Positions 44,187 to 53,552 of a DNA stretch of 64,000 nt are shown one piece after another. A program made the translations under genes and the position numbers. Numbering within the stretch: the first letter of the stretch is position 1; every line of letters starts with the position of its first letter. The notes under the pieces are model-generated. The model had not been told where the DNA came from and ran no database searches. It was given only the letters and a program-made list of their open reading frames with translations. Origin of the DNA: JALZVT01 sp964634815 (lineage in GTDB: Bacteria > Pseudomonadota > Gammaproteobacteria > Pseudomonadales > Azotimanducaceae); the NCBI GenBank assembly GCA_964634815.1, contig CAZWMD010000005.1:1-64000 (forward strand). Reading direction: 5' to 3'.

Positions 44187-45233
44187 ATGAATTGGAAATT
44201 CTGGAAAACCAGCTACTACAGCACCAGCGCCGACAGCAGCACTGCCGTCAGCATTCTTCGTATTTTGCTTGGCCTGATCGCGCTCTATCTGGTTGCGGCG
44301 GCGCTCATTGGCATATGGTGGTCACGTGAGCCTGATCTGTTTGATGTCAGCGCCAACGCCCAGACGTACGCCAAGGAAGACGGCGTAGAGAACATCGTCA
44401 CTGGCTACACCACCGCCACAGCGCTTCACCGCATCGCCTCCACACTGCGCAACAAACCCGGTGGCTACATTTCTAATGACAAAACGCCACCCGGGTTATG
44501 GCTCGACAACATCACCAACTGGGAGTTTGGTGCGCTTACTCAGATCCGCGATATGAGCCGCGCGATGCGCATCGACTTTGCTCGATCGCAGAGTCAGTCC
44601 GCCGAAGACAAAGACCTGCAACTCGCAGAAGGCCAGTACTTCATTGACAACGGTAGCTGGATATTCCCGCGTACAGAAGACGAATACGCCAAGGGCGACG
44701 ATCTGGTTCGGTCCTACACCACCAGACTTGCCAGCGAAGCTGACTCAGACGGCCAGTTCTACGCGCGGGCAGATAACTTGCAGAAGTGGCTGGAAGGTGT
44801 TGCTTCACGGCTCGGCAATCTCTCCCAGCAACTGTCAGCAAGTGTTGGCAAACGGCAGCTCGATCTGGCGCTGGCTGGCGATCCTGTGGCCACACAGTCC
44901 ACCCAAACCGCCAACGACGAGACAGTCAAAACGCCCTGGACTCAACTGGATGATGTATTTTTTGAAGCTCGAGGGCACACCTGGGCTTTGATTCACTTGC
45001 TGCGCGCAGTCGAAGTCGACTTTAAAGACGTTCTGGAAGACAAGAACGCTGCCGTTAGCCTGAACCAGATCGTGCGCGAACTCGAAGGCACTCAGGAAAC
45101 GATCATGAGCCCCATGATATTGAACGGCGAAGGCCTGGGCTTTGTCGCCAATCACTCGCTGGTCATGGCCTCCTATATCTCCCGCGCCAATGCGGGAATC
45201 ATTGATCTGCGAGCACTCCTCACAAGCGGTTAA
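44187..45233 (+). CDS. DUF2333 family membrane protein
   Basis: Uncharacterised protein of the DUF2333 family, common in Gammaproteobacteria. The 348-residue chain has one N-terminal transmembrane helix (ILRILLGLIALYLVAAALIGIWW), then a soluble region with TTATALHRIASTLRNKPGGYISND, PPGLWLDNITNWEFGALTQIRD and a C-terminal RARGHTWALIHLLRAVEVDF-like helix. It probably faces the periplasm. It starts 42 bp after the copper-chaperone gene. Confidence 0.88.
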   Translation: MNWKFWKTSYYSTSADSSTAVSILRILLGLIALYLVAAALIGIWWSREPDLFDVSANAQTYAKEDGVENIVTGYTTATALHRIASTLRNKPGGYISNDKTPPGLWLDNITNWEFGALTQIRDMSRAMRIDFARSQSQSAEDKDLQLAEGQYFIDNGSWIFPRTEDEYAKGDDLVRSYTTRLASEADSDGQFYARADNLQKWLEGVASRLGNLSQQLSASVGKRQLDLALAGDPVATQSTQTANDETVKTPWTQLDDVFFEARGHTWALIHLLRAVEVDFKDVLEDKNAAVSLNQIVRELEGTQETIMSPMILNGEGLGFVANHSLVMASYISRANAGIIDLRALLTSG

Positions 45234-45447
45234 TCCGCACAAGCACTTACATATCCCCAAAAAACTAAGGCGTACGGCCAGGTCTGCCAGGTTCTTATTC
45301 ACACTGGGCTTGGGTATTATCAGGGAGCGTTGCCCTGGGGAGGGTACGCAGCGCAGAAGCGCTTGCTCGATATAACAACCGTTAGTTCGAAGGGGCAGCA
45401 GTAACGTCCGCCTGAACTCCAAGAATCAAAATAAACTGGGATGAGCT

Positions 45448-47481
45448 ATGACTGATTTGTCGTTGCTACCACCCGTATTTGGTGTCGGTGGCCTTGTGGC
45501 TGCCTTCATTGTGTACAGGCTGGTAATGCGTTACTCCGAAGGCACAGATGCCGTTAAGAAGATTGGCGATGCCATTCACACCGGAGCCATGGTTTTCATG
45601 CGTCGTGAATACACGATGCTGGGCATCTTCGCAGCAGTGCTGCTTGTATTGATCTTTGTTTCGCCGCTTGGCACCGGCACTGCCGGGGCATTTATCGCCG
45701 GCGCGATATCGTCAGCCATCGCTGGCTGGATCGGCATGTATACCGCCACTAAAGCCAACGTCAGAACCACCACGGCAGCCCACTCAGACGGCGCCGCAGC
45801 CGCTCTGTCGGTTGCCTTCTTCGGCGGCTCTATAATGGGCCTGGCCGTTGCTTCATTAGGTCTGATCGGCCTGGGTACGGTCTACTACTTCATGGGTGGC
45901 GATCCCCACACCGCTCACCACATTCACGGCTTTGGCATGGGCGCATCCTGCGTTGCCCTGTTCTCTCGTGTTGGCGGCGGCATCTATACCAAGAGTGCTG
46001 ACGTTGGCGCCGACCTGGTAGGTAAGCTGGAAGCCGGTATCCCCGAAGATGATCCGCGAAACCCTGGCGTGATTGCAGATAACGTGGGCGACAATGTTGG
46101 CGACGTTGCTGGCATGGGCTCCGATATCTTTGAATCCTACTGCGGTTCAATGATTGCAACTATCGCCATCGCATCCACCATGGCACTGGCGTCCTTGAAT
46201 GCTCTTGCACCAGGCATGGACGAAACGACTGCCCGCTCCACCCTGATGTTTGCTCCGTTATTACTGGCATCGGTTGGACTTATCTGTTCAATCATCGGCA
46301 TTGGTGTGGTCCGCAGCATGTCAGCCAAAGACCCTGCTGTTGCGTTGCGTATCGGTATGATCGTCACGCCAATTCTGTTTATTGCTGGCGCCTACTTCGC
46401 GCTTGGAGGCGCAGGAATAGACAACAACGTCTGGCTGTCTGTATTGGGCGGTTCGGTTGGCGGCGTCATCATTGGGCTGGTTACCGAGTACTACACCTCA
46501 AGCACTCCCGTGGTTCGTATCGCTGAATCCGGCAAGACCGGGCCAGCGACCGTGATCATTACTGGCCTCGCGGTGGGTATGCAGTCGGTTGCTATCCCAA
46601 TCCTCACCATCTGCGGCATTATTTGGCTATCAACCAGCCTGGCCGGACTCTACGGTGTCGGTGTCGCAGCGGTCGGCTTACTGGCGACAGTGGGCATGAC
46701 CATGGCGGTGGATGCCTATGGCCCCGTTGCAGACAACGCAGGCGGTATCGCCGAAATGGCAGGTCTGGGCGAAGACACCCGGGCTATCACAGATTCGCTG
46801 GACGAACTGGGTAACACCACAGCAGCTATGGGCAAAGGCTTTGCCATCGGTGCAGCAGCACTGGCCGCACTCGCTATCATCGCCGCCTACGTCGAAACCA
46901 TCTCTGCGGGCCGTGGCGGCGAATTTGTACTGCACATCGGCGATCCTGACGTTCTGATTGGCCTGTTCATTGGCGGGCTTATCCCATTCCTGATCGCAGC
47001 CATCACCATGACAGCAGTCGGTGATGCGGCGATGGAAATGATTGAAGAGATTCGCCGACAGTTCCGCGAAATTCCTGGCTTGCTTGAAGGCAACGCTGAT
47101 CCCGACAACGAAAAATGCATCGATATTGCAACCAGCGCTGCTCTGAAGAAAATGTTGCTGCCTGGCGTTATCGCCGTTGCGGTACCTCCCGCCGTTGGCT
47201 TTTTGCTCGGCGCTGAAGCGCTTGGTGGTTTCCTTGGTGGCGCACTGCTGGGTTGCGTATTACTCGCACTCACCATGGCTAACGCCGGCGGTGCCTGGGA
47301 CAACGCCAAGAAGTACGTTGAAAAAGGTAACCTCGGCGGCAAAGGTTCTGACACTCACACGGCTGCCGTTGTCGGCGATACCGTAGGCGACCCCTTCAAG
47401 GACACCTCGGGCCCAGCAATGAACATTCTTATCAATGTTATGGCTATTGTTAGTTTGGTTATTGCGCCTCTGCTCGTCTAA
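45448..47481 (+). CDS. hppA: Membrane-bound ion-pumping pyrophosphatase (K+-dependent type)
   Basis: Couples pyrophosphate hydrolysis to H+ or Na+ export. The 677-residue protein has about 15-16 hydrophobic helices and the catalytic loop DVGADLVGKLEAGIPEDDPRNP followed by NVGDNVGDVAGMGSDIFESY; the C-terminal ASP-rich loops (KKYVEKG and DTVGDPFKDTSGP) are intact. The residue that separates the two subfamilies is Ala in GNTTAAMGKG (codon 46822-46824), as in K+-dependent enzymes; K+-independent ones have Lys. Whether H+ or Na+ is moved cannot be fixed from this alone. A 214-bp noncoding stretch precedes it; it overlaps the convergent GNAT gene by 4 bp. Confidence 0.95.
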   Translation: MTDLSLLPPVFGVGGLVAAFIVYRLVMRYSEGTDAVKKIGDAIHTGAMVFMRREYTMLGIFAAVLLVLIFVSPLGTGTAGAFIAGAISSAIAGWIGMYTATKANVRTTTAAHSDGAAAALSVAFFGGSIMGLAVASLGLIGLGTVYYFMGGDPHTAHHIHGFGMGASCVALFSRVGGGIYTKSADVGADLVGKLEAGIPEDDPRNPGVIADNVGDNVGDVAGMGSDIFESYCGSMIATIAIASTMALASLNALAPGMDETTARSTLMFAPLLLASVGLICSIIGIGVVRSMSAKDPAVALRIGMIVTPILFIAGAYFALGGAGIDNNVWLSVLGGSVGGVIIGLVTEYYTSSTPVVRIAESGKTGPATVIITGLAVGMQSVAIPILTICGIIWLSTSLAGLYGVGVAAVGLLATVGMTMAVDAYGPVADNAGGIAEMAGLGEDTRAITDSLDELGNTTAAMGKGFAIGAAALAALAIIAAYVETISAGRGGEFVLHIGDPDVLIGLFIGGLIPFLIAAITMTAVGDAAMEMIEEIRRQFREIPGLLEGNADPDNEKCIDIATSAALKKMLLPGVIAVAVPPAVGFLLGAEALGGFLGGALLGCVLLALTMANAGGAWDNAKKYVEKGNLGGKGSDTHTAAVVGDTVGDPFKDTSGPAMNILINVMAIVSLVIAPLLV

Positions 47482-48023
47482 GACCCGTCCAGCACCAAGC
47501 GCATGGCGCACCGATCTTCGATGGGTAACCCATGCGCCTGTTCCGCGGCCAGCACTCCCGCCAGCCGCGGCTCCACAGACACATCCTCAATCCTCGAAAA
47601 CCCCAGGCGCTCATAAAATGGCGCGTTAAACGCAACGTCTTTAAATGTAGTAAGGGTGAGGCCTGAGTAACGCGTTGCGGCAAGATCAATCACATGCCGC
47701 ATAAGGGCCGTCCCTACGCCTTTGCCTTGAGAATCAGCCTGAACTGCCAGCTCCCAGATATGCAGGTCAATGCATTGTTCGCGCCCGCGCTGGCTTGAAT
47801 CCTGAATAAAAGATTCTGCACACACAAAACCAAGGAGCTGTTGTGAACCAGCAACCCATGAGGTTCCGAGCGCCGCAAGCCGCGCATGCTCATCCACGCT
47901 CATCACATCGCCATCAACGAGCCAGGCCAGATGAGCATAAGCCGCAAAGGCCTGCCCCGCAGACCGCTCAATACCAGGCAGCAAAGAAATATCATCAGTT
48001 GTTGTTGGTCGGATCAAATGCAT
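47478..48023 (-). CDS. GNAT family N-acetyltransferase
   Basis: Predicted acetyltransferase of unknown substrate. The 181-residue protein has GNAT features: LLGFVCAESFIQ (beta-4), LHIWELAVQADSQGKGVGTALMRHVIDLA (acetyl-CoA loop QGKGVGTA) and LTTFKDVAFNAPFYERLGF. It starts at the ATG near IRPTTTDDISLLPGIE, typical of such proteins. Divergent from the YkgJ-like gene with a 32-bp spacer and convergent with hppA. Confidence 0.9.
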   Translation of the reverse strand: MHLIRPTTTDDISLLPGIERSAGQAFAAYAHLAWLVDGDVMSVDEHARLAALGTSWVAGSQQLLGFVCAESFIQDSSQRGREQCIDLHIWELAVQADSQGKGVGTALMRHVIDLAATRYSGLTLTTFKDVAFNAPFYERLGFSRIEDVSVEPRLAGVLAAEQAHGLPIEDRCAMRLVLDGS

Positions 48024-48055
48024 GCATTGGGTCTCTAGAGTAATCTATCGAGGTA

Positions 48056-48721
48056 ATGGAAAATCCACCAGAAAACACCATCCGCACCACCACGCTCGAA
48101 GCCGGAGACTTCGACACCTGGCTGGCAGGAACCAAAGCCAGCCAACTGAATGGCAAAGAGGCAGATGTGCCTTGCGGCAGCTGCAACGCTTGCTGCAAGT
48201 CATTTTATTTTATTCACATAACAGCCTCAGATGTGGGTGCCCTAAAAGTAATACCCAAAGAGCTGCTGGTTCAGGCCCCCGGTTTGCCCAGCGGTCATTT
48301 TGTTATGGGTTACACCGAACAAGGCCATTGCCCAATGCTTGTCAACGAACGATGCTCAATCTACAACGACCGGCCTCAAACCTGTCGCGCCTACGATTGT
48401 CGGATTTTCGCGGCAGCTGAAATGCAACCCGGCGAAACGGACAAGGCACTGGTGAGCAGACAAACCTCGACCTGGGCCTTCAGCTATGCAAACCCGGCGG
48501 CGAGGGCGACCCAGGCAGCAATCGCTCGCGCCGCAAACTGGCTAGCATCCGAACGCGAGAACAATAACTCTTACTTACCAAACGACTTTTTGCCCAGCAA
48601 CTCAACCCAGCTTGCTGTGCTTGCCCTGCAACTGCGGGAGCTCTTTGGCACCGAAGTTAATGAAGCCGAGCTGTCATCGCCAGAACATGCTGAAGCTTGT
48701 GTGAACCTAATCGCAACCTAA
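48056..48721 (+). CDS. YkgJ-family cysteine-cluster protein
   Basis: Member of the zinc/iron-chelating CxxCxxCC family; role unknown. The 221-residue protein has CGSCNACCKSFYFIHI (about residues 42-50) then CPMLVNERCSIYNDRPQTCRAYDCRIF, giving seven or more conserved cysteines that could coordinate a metal or iron-sulfur cluster. The rest is helical. It is followed within 15 bp by a small SpoIIAA-like gene on the same strand. Confidence 0.87.
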   Translation: MENPPENTIRTTTLEAGDFDTWLAGTKASQLNGKEADVPCGSCNACCKSFYFIHITASDVGALKVIPKELLVQAPGLPSGHFVMGYTEQGHCPMLVNERCSIYNDRPQTCRAYDCRIFAAAEMQPGETDKALVSRQTSTWAFSYANPAARATQAAIARAANWLASERENNNSYLPNDFLPSNSTQLAVLALQLRELFGTEVNEAELSSPEHAEACVNLIAT

Positions 48722-48735
48722 ACATCGATGCTCAT

Positions 48736-49110
48736 ATGCACCATTACAAAACCGACGCAGAGACCGGTCTGTTCCTGGTCTGTTTCAACGGGGCGACTAC
48801 CCTAAACGATTTATCAGAGGGTGTTGCACTGTGTATCGAGGCCAATCCAGCTCGAATCGCCACAGTTTGGGACCTGACTAACATGCTCGTCGCATTCGAA
48901 CTTGCCGAGGTTACCCAACTTATGGAATACATTTCCCGCCTGGAATTCGCCGGGGGTCGCATTGCCTTTATCACCGGCGTGTCGGAGTTCAGCAAGACTC
49001 TGGTGAATCTGAGCGATAAGATGCGCCCAAACAAAAGACTGGAGTGGCGTCACTTCCCCGAGCAGGCAGACGCCTTCATGTGGGCAAAGAGCAAATGTGC
49101 AGATGTCTGA
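48736..49110 (+). CDS. Small SpoIIAA/STAS-like protein
   Basis: Unassigned 124-residue protein with the look of a SpoIIAA-like (STAS-related) domain: alternating strands and helices in LFLVCFNGATTLNDLSEGV, IATVWDLTNMLVAFELAEVTQLMEYI and GGRIAFITGVSEFSKTLV. Proteins of this kind are common next to signalling or stress genes but have no defined activity. The ATG at 48736 is selected; an upstream ATG at 48697 lies within the previous gene. Convergent with the XRE regulator. Confidence 0.55.
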   Translation: MHHYKTDAETGLFLVCFNGATTLNDLSEGVALCIEANPARIATVWDLTNMLVAFELAEVTQLMEYISRLEFAGGRIAFITGVSEFSKTLVNLSDKMRPNKRLEWRHFPEQADAFMWAKSKCADV

Positions 49111-49131
49111 ACGGCACCCTTGGCATTAGCA

Positions 49132-50075
49132 CTAAAGATTTTGACAAAACTCTTCCGTGAATTCATCAGCCGGATAAAAACACTCAATTCGTAGTTCTTG
49201 CAGCGCGACATCATGTGGCGTGCCAAATGTGGTGTAGGTTGAAAAAAAGCTGAGGCTAATNNNNNNNNNNNNNNNNNNNNNNNNNNNNNNNNNNNNNNNN
49301 NNNNNNNNNNNNNNNNNNNNNNNNNNNNNNNNNNNNNNNNNNNNNNNNNNNNNNNNNNNNCGACATCATGTGGCGTGCCAAATGTGGTGTAGGTTGAAAA
49401 AAAGCTGAGGCTAATCTCATCTAACTCAAATTGAAGCGTGAACAAGGGCAAATCACTGTGGCCTACAACTCCTTGCTTTCCACCCTTGAGGCCCGTTGCC
49501 TTTTCGAGCTTATCTAACAGCGCACGCGCTTCATCCAAAGCATCGATTTCGAATACCTCTTGCCTCACAAGCTCAAGCAACCTTGGTGCCAGTTGCGCCC
49601 AATTCACCAAGACCTTCTTAATCCGCTCATCAGTCAGTATGAACTCGTAAATATTTCTCGTAGACGCCAGAGTATCTATTGGCACAAGCAACCCGAATAA
49701 TTTGAACACAGCCTCGTTAGCCAGAACCAGGTTACCAATAGGTGTCATCGCTACACCAGGGTAAGGGTTTTGCTGCTCAAGTATTCGAGACACTGCCGCC
49801 TTTGCAAACTTCATAGTTTCATCATCCAGCGAAGTCACAGGATGCAACGCTGAAAAGCCGGCCGAACGTAGCAGAGCATTGGTATACTTAAGAGACAGGT
49901 TGAGTGCTCTGGCCGCGTTTGAAACCGTTTCACGGCTGGGCCTGGCACGAGAATTTTCCAGGAAATTGATGTGTCGATAACTAACGCCAACTTCTTCAGA
50001 CAGTTTTTGCTGACTCATACCCCGCGCCTGGCGCAACTGTCGAAGCTGATTTCCAAATATCTCTTTTGACTGCAT
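49132..50075 (-). CDS. XRE-family regulator with MmyB-like ligand-binding domain (split by a false gap)
   Basis: Transcription regulator with an N-terminal helix-turn-helix (LRQLRQARGMSQQKLSEEVGVSYRHINFLENSRA) and a C-terminal MmyB-like sensory domain (NPYPGVAMTPIGNLVLANEAVFKLFG...LQFELDEISLSFFSTYTTFGTPHDV...LRIECFYPADE). The assembly carries a 55-bp sequence on both sides of a 100-N gap. Removing the gap and one copy (155 bp) leaves 789 bp, a single frame of 262 residues ending EEFCQNL at 49132; as printed the frame is broken. It follows an NTF2-like gene by 9 bp, so they are likely cotranscribed; this group of regulators often controls an adjacent metabolic or oxidoreductase gene. Confidence 0.88.
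49206..49415. other. Assembly gap flanked by a 55-bp duplicated contig end
   Basis: Bases 49206-49260 and 49361-49415 are identical over 55 bp (CGACATCATG...CTGAGGCTAAT) and enclose 100 N. This is what results when two contigs with overlapping ends are scaffolded without merging. The real chromosome almost certainly has one copy and no gap, as the restored reading frame of the regulator shows. Confidence 0.95.
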
Positions 50076-50084
50076 TACCCTAAA

Positions 50085-50612
50085 TTAGCGAGGCGACAAT
50101 TGAATACTGGAGAATCTGAAGCTAAATAGCTCAATCAGTTTAATCCTGGCTATTGCCAGACAAGTCGTGAGACTGAACTTGAGAAAGGCAGATTTTTGGA
50201 TGACCTTGCCGTTTTTCACAACAAAAAAGTCACACCCCCTCACCCGATACTGTGACGACGATTTGAGTCTCGTGCCGAGCACAAGCGTCCAGCTGGCAAA
50301 CAGCTTGTCGCCTTCTCCTACAATTATTGCGTCCTCATAAGTATGCGAAGGCAGAAAATATTTGAAGTAGACGTTGAAATGGTTCTCGATCGCCGCCGTA
50401 CCGCAACGCGTTTTCCCAAAGGTACCTCTCCCTGATACATCCTGATAGATCGCCTTTTCGTCGAAAAGCTTGAGAATAACCTTCATGTCTTGAAACGCGT
50501 ATCCGTGCACAAGCTGCTCGATCACCTCATGCCCAGGCGTGGCGTTGGAATTGTGCGTGATTCTAGGTATATCAACAGATGGGTTAACAGACTGGTTAAT
50601 AGATGGACTCAT
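50085..50612 (-). CDS. NTF2/SnoaL-like protein
   Basis: Predicted cone-shaped alpha+beta barrel of the SnoaL/NTF2 superfamily, whose members act as isomerases, hydrolases or ligand carriers; the substrate is unknown. The 175-residue chain has EVIEQLVHGYAFQDMKVILKLFDEKAIYQDVSGRG, then AIENHFNVYFKYFLPSHTYEDAIIVGEGDKLFASWTLVLGT and RVRGCDFFVVKNGKV. It is 94 bp downstream of the HXXEE gene and 9 bp upstream of the XRE regulator, all on the minus strand. Confidence 0.75.
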   Translation of the reverse strand: MSPSINQSVNPSVDIPRITHNSNATPGHEVIEQLVHGYAFQDMKVILKLFDEKAIYQDVSGRGTFGKTRCGTAAIENHFNVYFKYFLPSHTYEDAIIVGEGDKLFASWTLVLGTRLKSSSQYRVRGCDFFVVKNGKVIQKSAFLKFSLTTCLAIARIKLIELFSFRFSSIQLSPR

Positions 50613-50706
50613 CAGTGGTTCTCCTTGATTGGCTATGAAACCACTCTAGATAGTTAAGATTCAAAATCTATTACCCCAGAGGTAACAGATTTGCATCAAC
50701 AGCTAA

Positions 50707-51198
50707 CTAAGCCAAGAACAAAACCGCAAAGGGCACTAATAATTGAACAATTACACCTCCGGCAAGCAACAACAGTTTATACGGTACGCCGAGCCTAAGC
50801 TGCTGCGAACAATCGACAAACACCAGCAGGCTAGCAGGTCCCATAAGCAAAGATGCCGAGAGCACACCAGGCATCAAAGATTGTGTGGTTATTGAGTATC
50901 CGATATGGCCAAGACTGTTGCTAAGTAGGGTCGATGCCATAAGCCCCGCAACCCAAAAGCGAACAGGCGTTCTTTGTCCTGCTCGAAACCACAGGTAAAT
51001 CAACCAGGCGAGCAGCGTAATTACACCCAAGGCCAATTGAAAAGTAGCCACTTCAATCTGACGGGCATCGCCCCAATGTTCAACCATCCAGGCCGGTAGC
51101 CCAAAAATCGCTTCTTCGACGTTGTGCAAAGAAAAAAACAGCACGAGCAGCAGAAATATTCTTCTGTGGCCTATTGATCTTGATAGATGATTTTTCAC
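50707..51198 (-). CDS. HXXEE-domain integral membrane protein
   Basis: Uncharacterised membrane protein with the HXXEE signature (HNVEEAIFGLPAW) in its first helix. The 163-residue chain has about five hydrophobic helices. The start is the GTG at 51196-51198; no ribosome binding site is obvious. Function of the family is unknown. It heads a minus-strand run with the NTF2-like and XRE genes and is divergent from the ETF-QO gene with a 240-bp spacer. Confidence 0.75.
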   Translation of the reverse strand: MKNHLSRSIGHRRIFLLLVLFFSLHNVEEAIFGLPAWMVEHWGDARQIEVATFQLALGVITLLAWLIYLWFRAGQRTPVRFWVAGLMASTLLSNSLGHIGYSITTQSLMPGVLSASLLMGPASLLVFVDCSQQLRLGVPYKLLLLAGGVIVQLLVPFAVLFLA

Positions 51199-51438
51199 AA
51201 GCGAATCAGAAAAAACTCACTTAGATTGAGATTTAGGGCTGTATGGCTACCACTAATCAGCCTGCAGGTTGAAAGCGAAGAAGGAAAGCGCTTCTCGAAT
51301 AGTACTTTTGTATTCTAGCAGCAGAGGCAGCGGCGGCTGCGAATGCAACTCAAGATCTAGATCAAGTCAAAATTCGAGGACCCTGGTCGCTTTCACCTGA
51401 GGTAAACTCATCCTCTGGACAGGAAAAGGAAAAACTCA

Positions 51439-53124
51439 ATGAGCAGAGAAAGTATGGAGTTCGATGTTGTCATCGTTGGTGCAGGCCCTGCTGGTTTGGC
51501 ATCCGCAATACGATTGAAGCAACTCAACTCAGACTTGAGCATCGTCGTGTTGGAAAAAGGCGCAGAAGTCGGCGCGCATATTCTCTCCGGCGCTGTTGTT
51601 GATCCTTGTGGTTTGAACAAACTTCTTCCTGAATGGCAAAACGATCCAGATCACCCACTCCTGACCAAGGTTACGGAAGACCGGTTTCGCTGGCTTGGAA
51701 AAACCTGGTCTGCGCCAATACCCAATTTCATCATGCCTCCCCTGATGAACAATCATGGCAACTACATCGTCTCCTTAGGCCTGGTTTGTCGTTGGCTGGC
51801 GGGGATTGCGGAAAATCTTGGCGTCGATATCTATCCAGGCTTTGCCGCCAAGGAAGTTGTGTTCAACGCACAGGATGAAGTTGTCGGGGTTGCGACCGGT
51901 GATATGGGCATACTTCGCGACGATTCCCAAGGACCTGCGTACATGGCAGGTATGGAGTTACATGGGAAATACGTACTTTTTGCTGAAGGCGTTCGCGGCT
52001 CGCTTAGCAAGCAACTGATAAAAAAGTACAACCTGGCAGAGGGCTGTGAGCCTGCAAAATTTGGCCTCGGTATCAAGGAGCTATGGGAAGTGCTTCCTGA
52101 CAAACATCAACCAGGACTTGTGCAACACACACTGGGCTGGCCGCTAGACTCAACTACCGGGGGAGGGTCGTTCCTGTACCACCTCGAAGACAACAAGGTG
52201 GCCCTGGGATTCATTGTTCACTTGAACTACAAAAATCCATACTTGTCGCCATTCGATGAACTTCAGCGGTACAAAACTCATCCCGCAATACAACCTACCC
52301 TGGAAGGGGGTACCCGCCTCTCATACGGTGCCAGAGCGATCTCTGAAGGTGGTTTGCAATCAATACCAAAAACGGTATTTCCAGGCGGAGCACTGCTCGG
52401 TTGCTCCGCCGGAATGCTGAATGTGCCGCGAATCAAGGGCTCTCATAACGCAATACTCTCAGGCATCGATGCCGCTGAATCAGTACATAAGGCAATCACC
52501 GCGGGAAGATCTCAGGATGAACTGAACGACTACGAATCAGCGTGGCGCGAGGGAGCAATAGGCAAAGATCTGAGACTTGTTAGAAACGTTAAACCGATGC
52601 TGTCCAAATTCGGTACGCTTTGGGGCACGATCTTTGGTGGCTTCGACATGTGGATCAATCAACTCACAAGCGGCTGGTCACCGTTTGGGACCCTGCAACA
52701 TGGTGTTGCAGACCACGAAGCTCTGGAGCCCGCTTCCAAACATCAACCAATCGACTATCCGAAGCCTGATGGAAAAATAAGCTTCGACAAAACATCATCT
52801 GTATTCCTCTCGAATACAAATCATGAGGAAGATCAGCCGATACATCTGCAAGTCGAAGATATGACGGTTCAAATTGCCTCTGAGTATGGCGAGTACTCAG
52901 GACCGTCTGCACGTTATTGCCCGGCAGGGGTCTATGAATGGATTGACGCAGATGGAAATGTAATCGCCAGCAACGCCGCGCACCAGGAACGCGAGGGTAT
53001 TCGGTTTCAGATCAATGCCCAGAATTGTGTGCACTGTAAAACCTGCGATATCAAAGATCCGAATCAGAACATCGATTGGACAACACCCCAGGGTGGAGAA
53101 GGACCTGGGTACCAAACGATGTAG
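51439..53124 (+). CDS. Electron transfer flavoprotein-ubiquinone oxidoreductase
   Basis: Passes electrons from reduced ETF, the acceptor of acyl-CoA and other dehydrogenases, to ubiquinone at the inner membrane. The 561-residue protein has the FAD-binding VIVGAGPAGLASAIRL, GAHILSGAVVD, a central ubiquinone-binding region, GCSAGMLNVPRIKGSHNAILSG, and a C-terminal [4Fe-4S] site: YCPAGVYEW then QNCVHCKTCDIKDPNQNI. Length and order are typical of the family. No etfAB genes are in the window. A convergent DUF4389 gene follows. Confidence 0.97.
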   Translation: MSRESMEFDVVIVGAGPAGLASAIRLKQLNSDLSIVVLEKGAEVGAHILSGAVVDPCGLNKLLPEWQNDPDHPLLTKVTEDRFRWLGKTWSAPIPNFIMPPLMNNHGNYIVSLGLVCRWLAGIAENLGVDIYPGFAAKEVVFNAQDEVVGVATGDMGILRDDSQGPAYMAGMELHGKYVLFAEGVRGSLSKQLIKKYNLAEGCEPAKFGLGIKELWEVLPDKHQPGLVQHTLGWPLDSTTGGGSFLYHLEDNKVALGFIVHLNYKNPYLSPFDELQRYKTHPAIQPTLEGGTRLSYGARAISEGGLQSIPKTVFPGGALLGCSAGMLNVPRIKGSHNAILSGIDAAESVHKAITAGRSQDELNDYESAWREGAIGKDLRLVRNVKPMLSKFGTLWGTIFGGFDMWINQLTSGWSPFGTLQHGVADHEALEPASKHQPIDYPKPDGKISFDKTSSVFLSNTNHEEDQPIHLQVEDMTVQIASEYGEYSGPSARYCPAGVYEWIDADGNVIASNAAHQEREGIRFQINAQNCVHCKTCDIKDPNQNIDWTTPQGGEGPGYQTM

Positions 53125-53156
53125 ACTCAAAGCTCACTCTGGAATTAGCCTTCCGG

Positions 53157-53552
53157 TTAACGCTGCAGTTCTGACTGATCAGATCCATCATCTTGCACCT
53201 GTGCTTCTTCTTGCACCTGAACCTCTTCAACCTGGATGGCTTCCTCCGGCCCTTCATACCAGGGACTGGTTTGAGCATCGTCATCGGGCCAGTCGCTCAT
53301 GGGAAACGGTTGTCGATCGGTATTGAAGGTGAGGTATTCGAACACCTCACGGGTGTAGCGCGCGAGCGATCCGCCCAAACGTAATAACTGCTGATTGGCC
53401 GAGCCGCTAATAAGCACCAGTACAAACTGCACAAACACCAACAGCGACAGCACTACCTCCGCTACCCCATAGAGCACAGAAAACATCAGCATGAATAAGC
53501 CACGCTTCCAAATAGGACCGCGGTCGGGATTAGCCTCAATAACTTCACTCAT
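53157..53552 (-). CDS. DUF4389 membrane protein
   Basis: Uncharacterised inner-membrane protein. The 131-residue product has a long hydrophobic segment (FMLMFSVLYGVAEVVLSLLVFVQFVLVLISG), the NQQLLRLGGSLARYTREVFEYLTFNTDRQPFPMSDWP signature of DUF4389, and a short acidic Glu/Gln/Val-rich tail. Convergent with ETF-QO; divergent from the NIPSNAP gene. Confidence 0.88.
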   Translation of the reverse strand: MSEVIEANPDRGPIWKRGLFMLMFSVLYGVAEVVLSLLVFVQFVLVLISGSANQQLLRLGGSLARYTREVFEYLTFNTDRQPFPMSDWPDDDAQTSPWYEGPEEAIQVEEVQVQEEAQVQDDGSDQSELQR

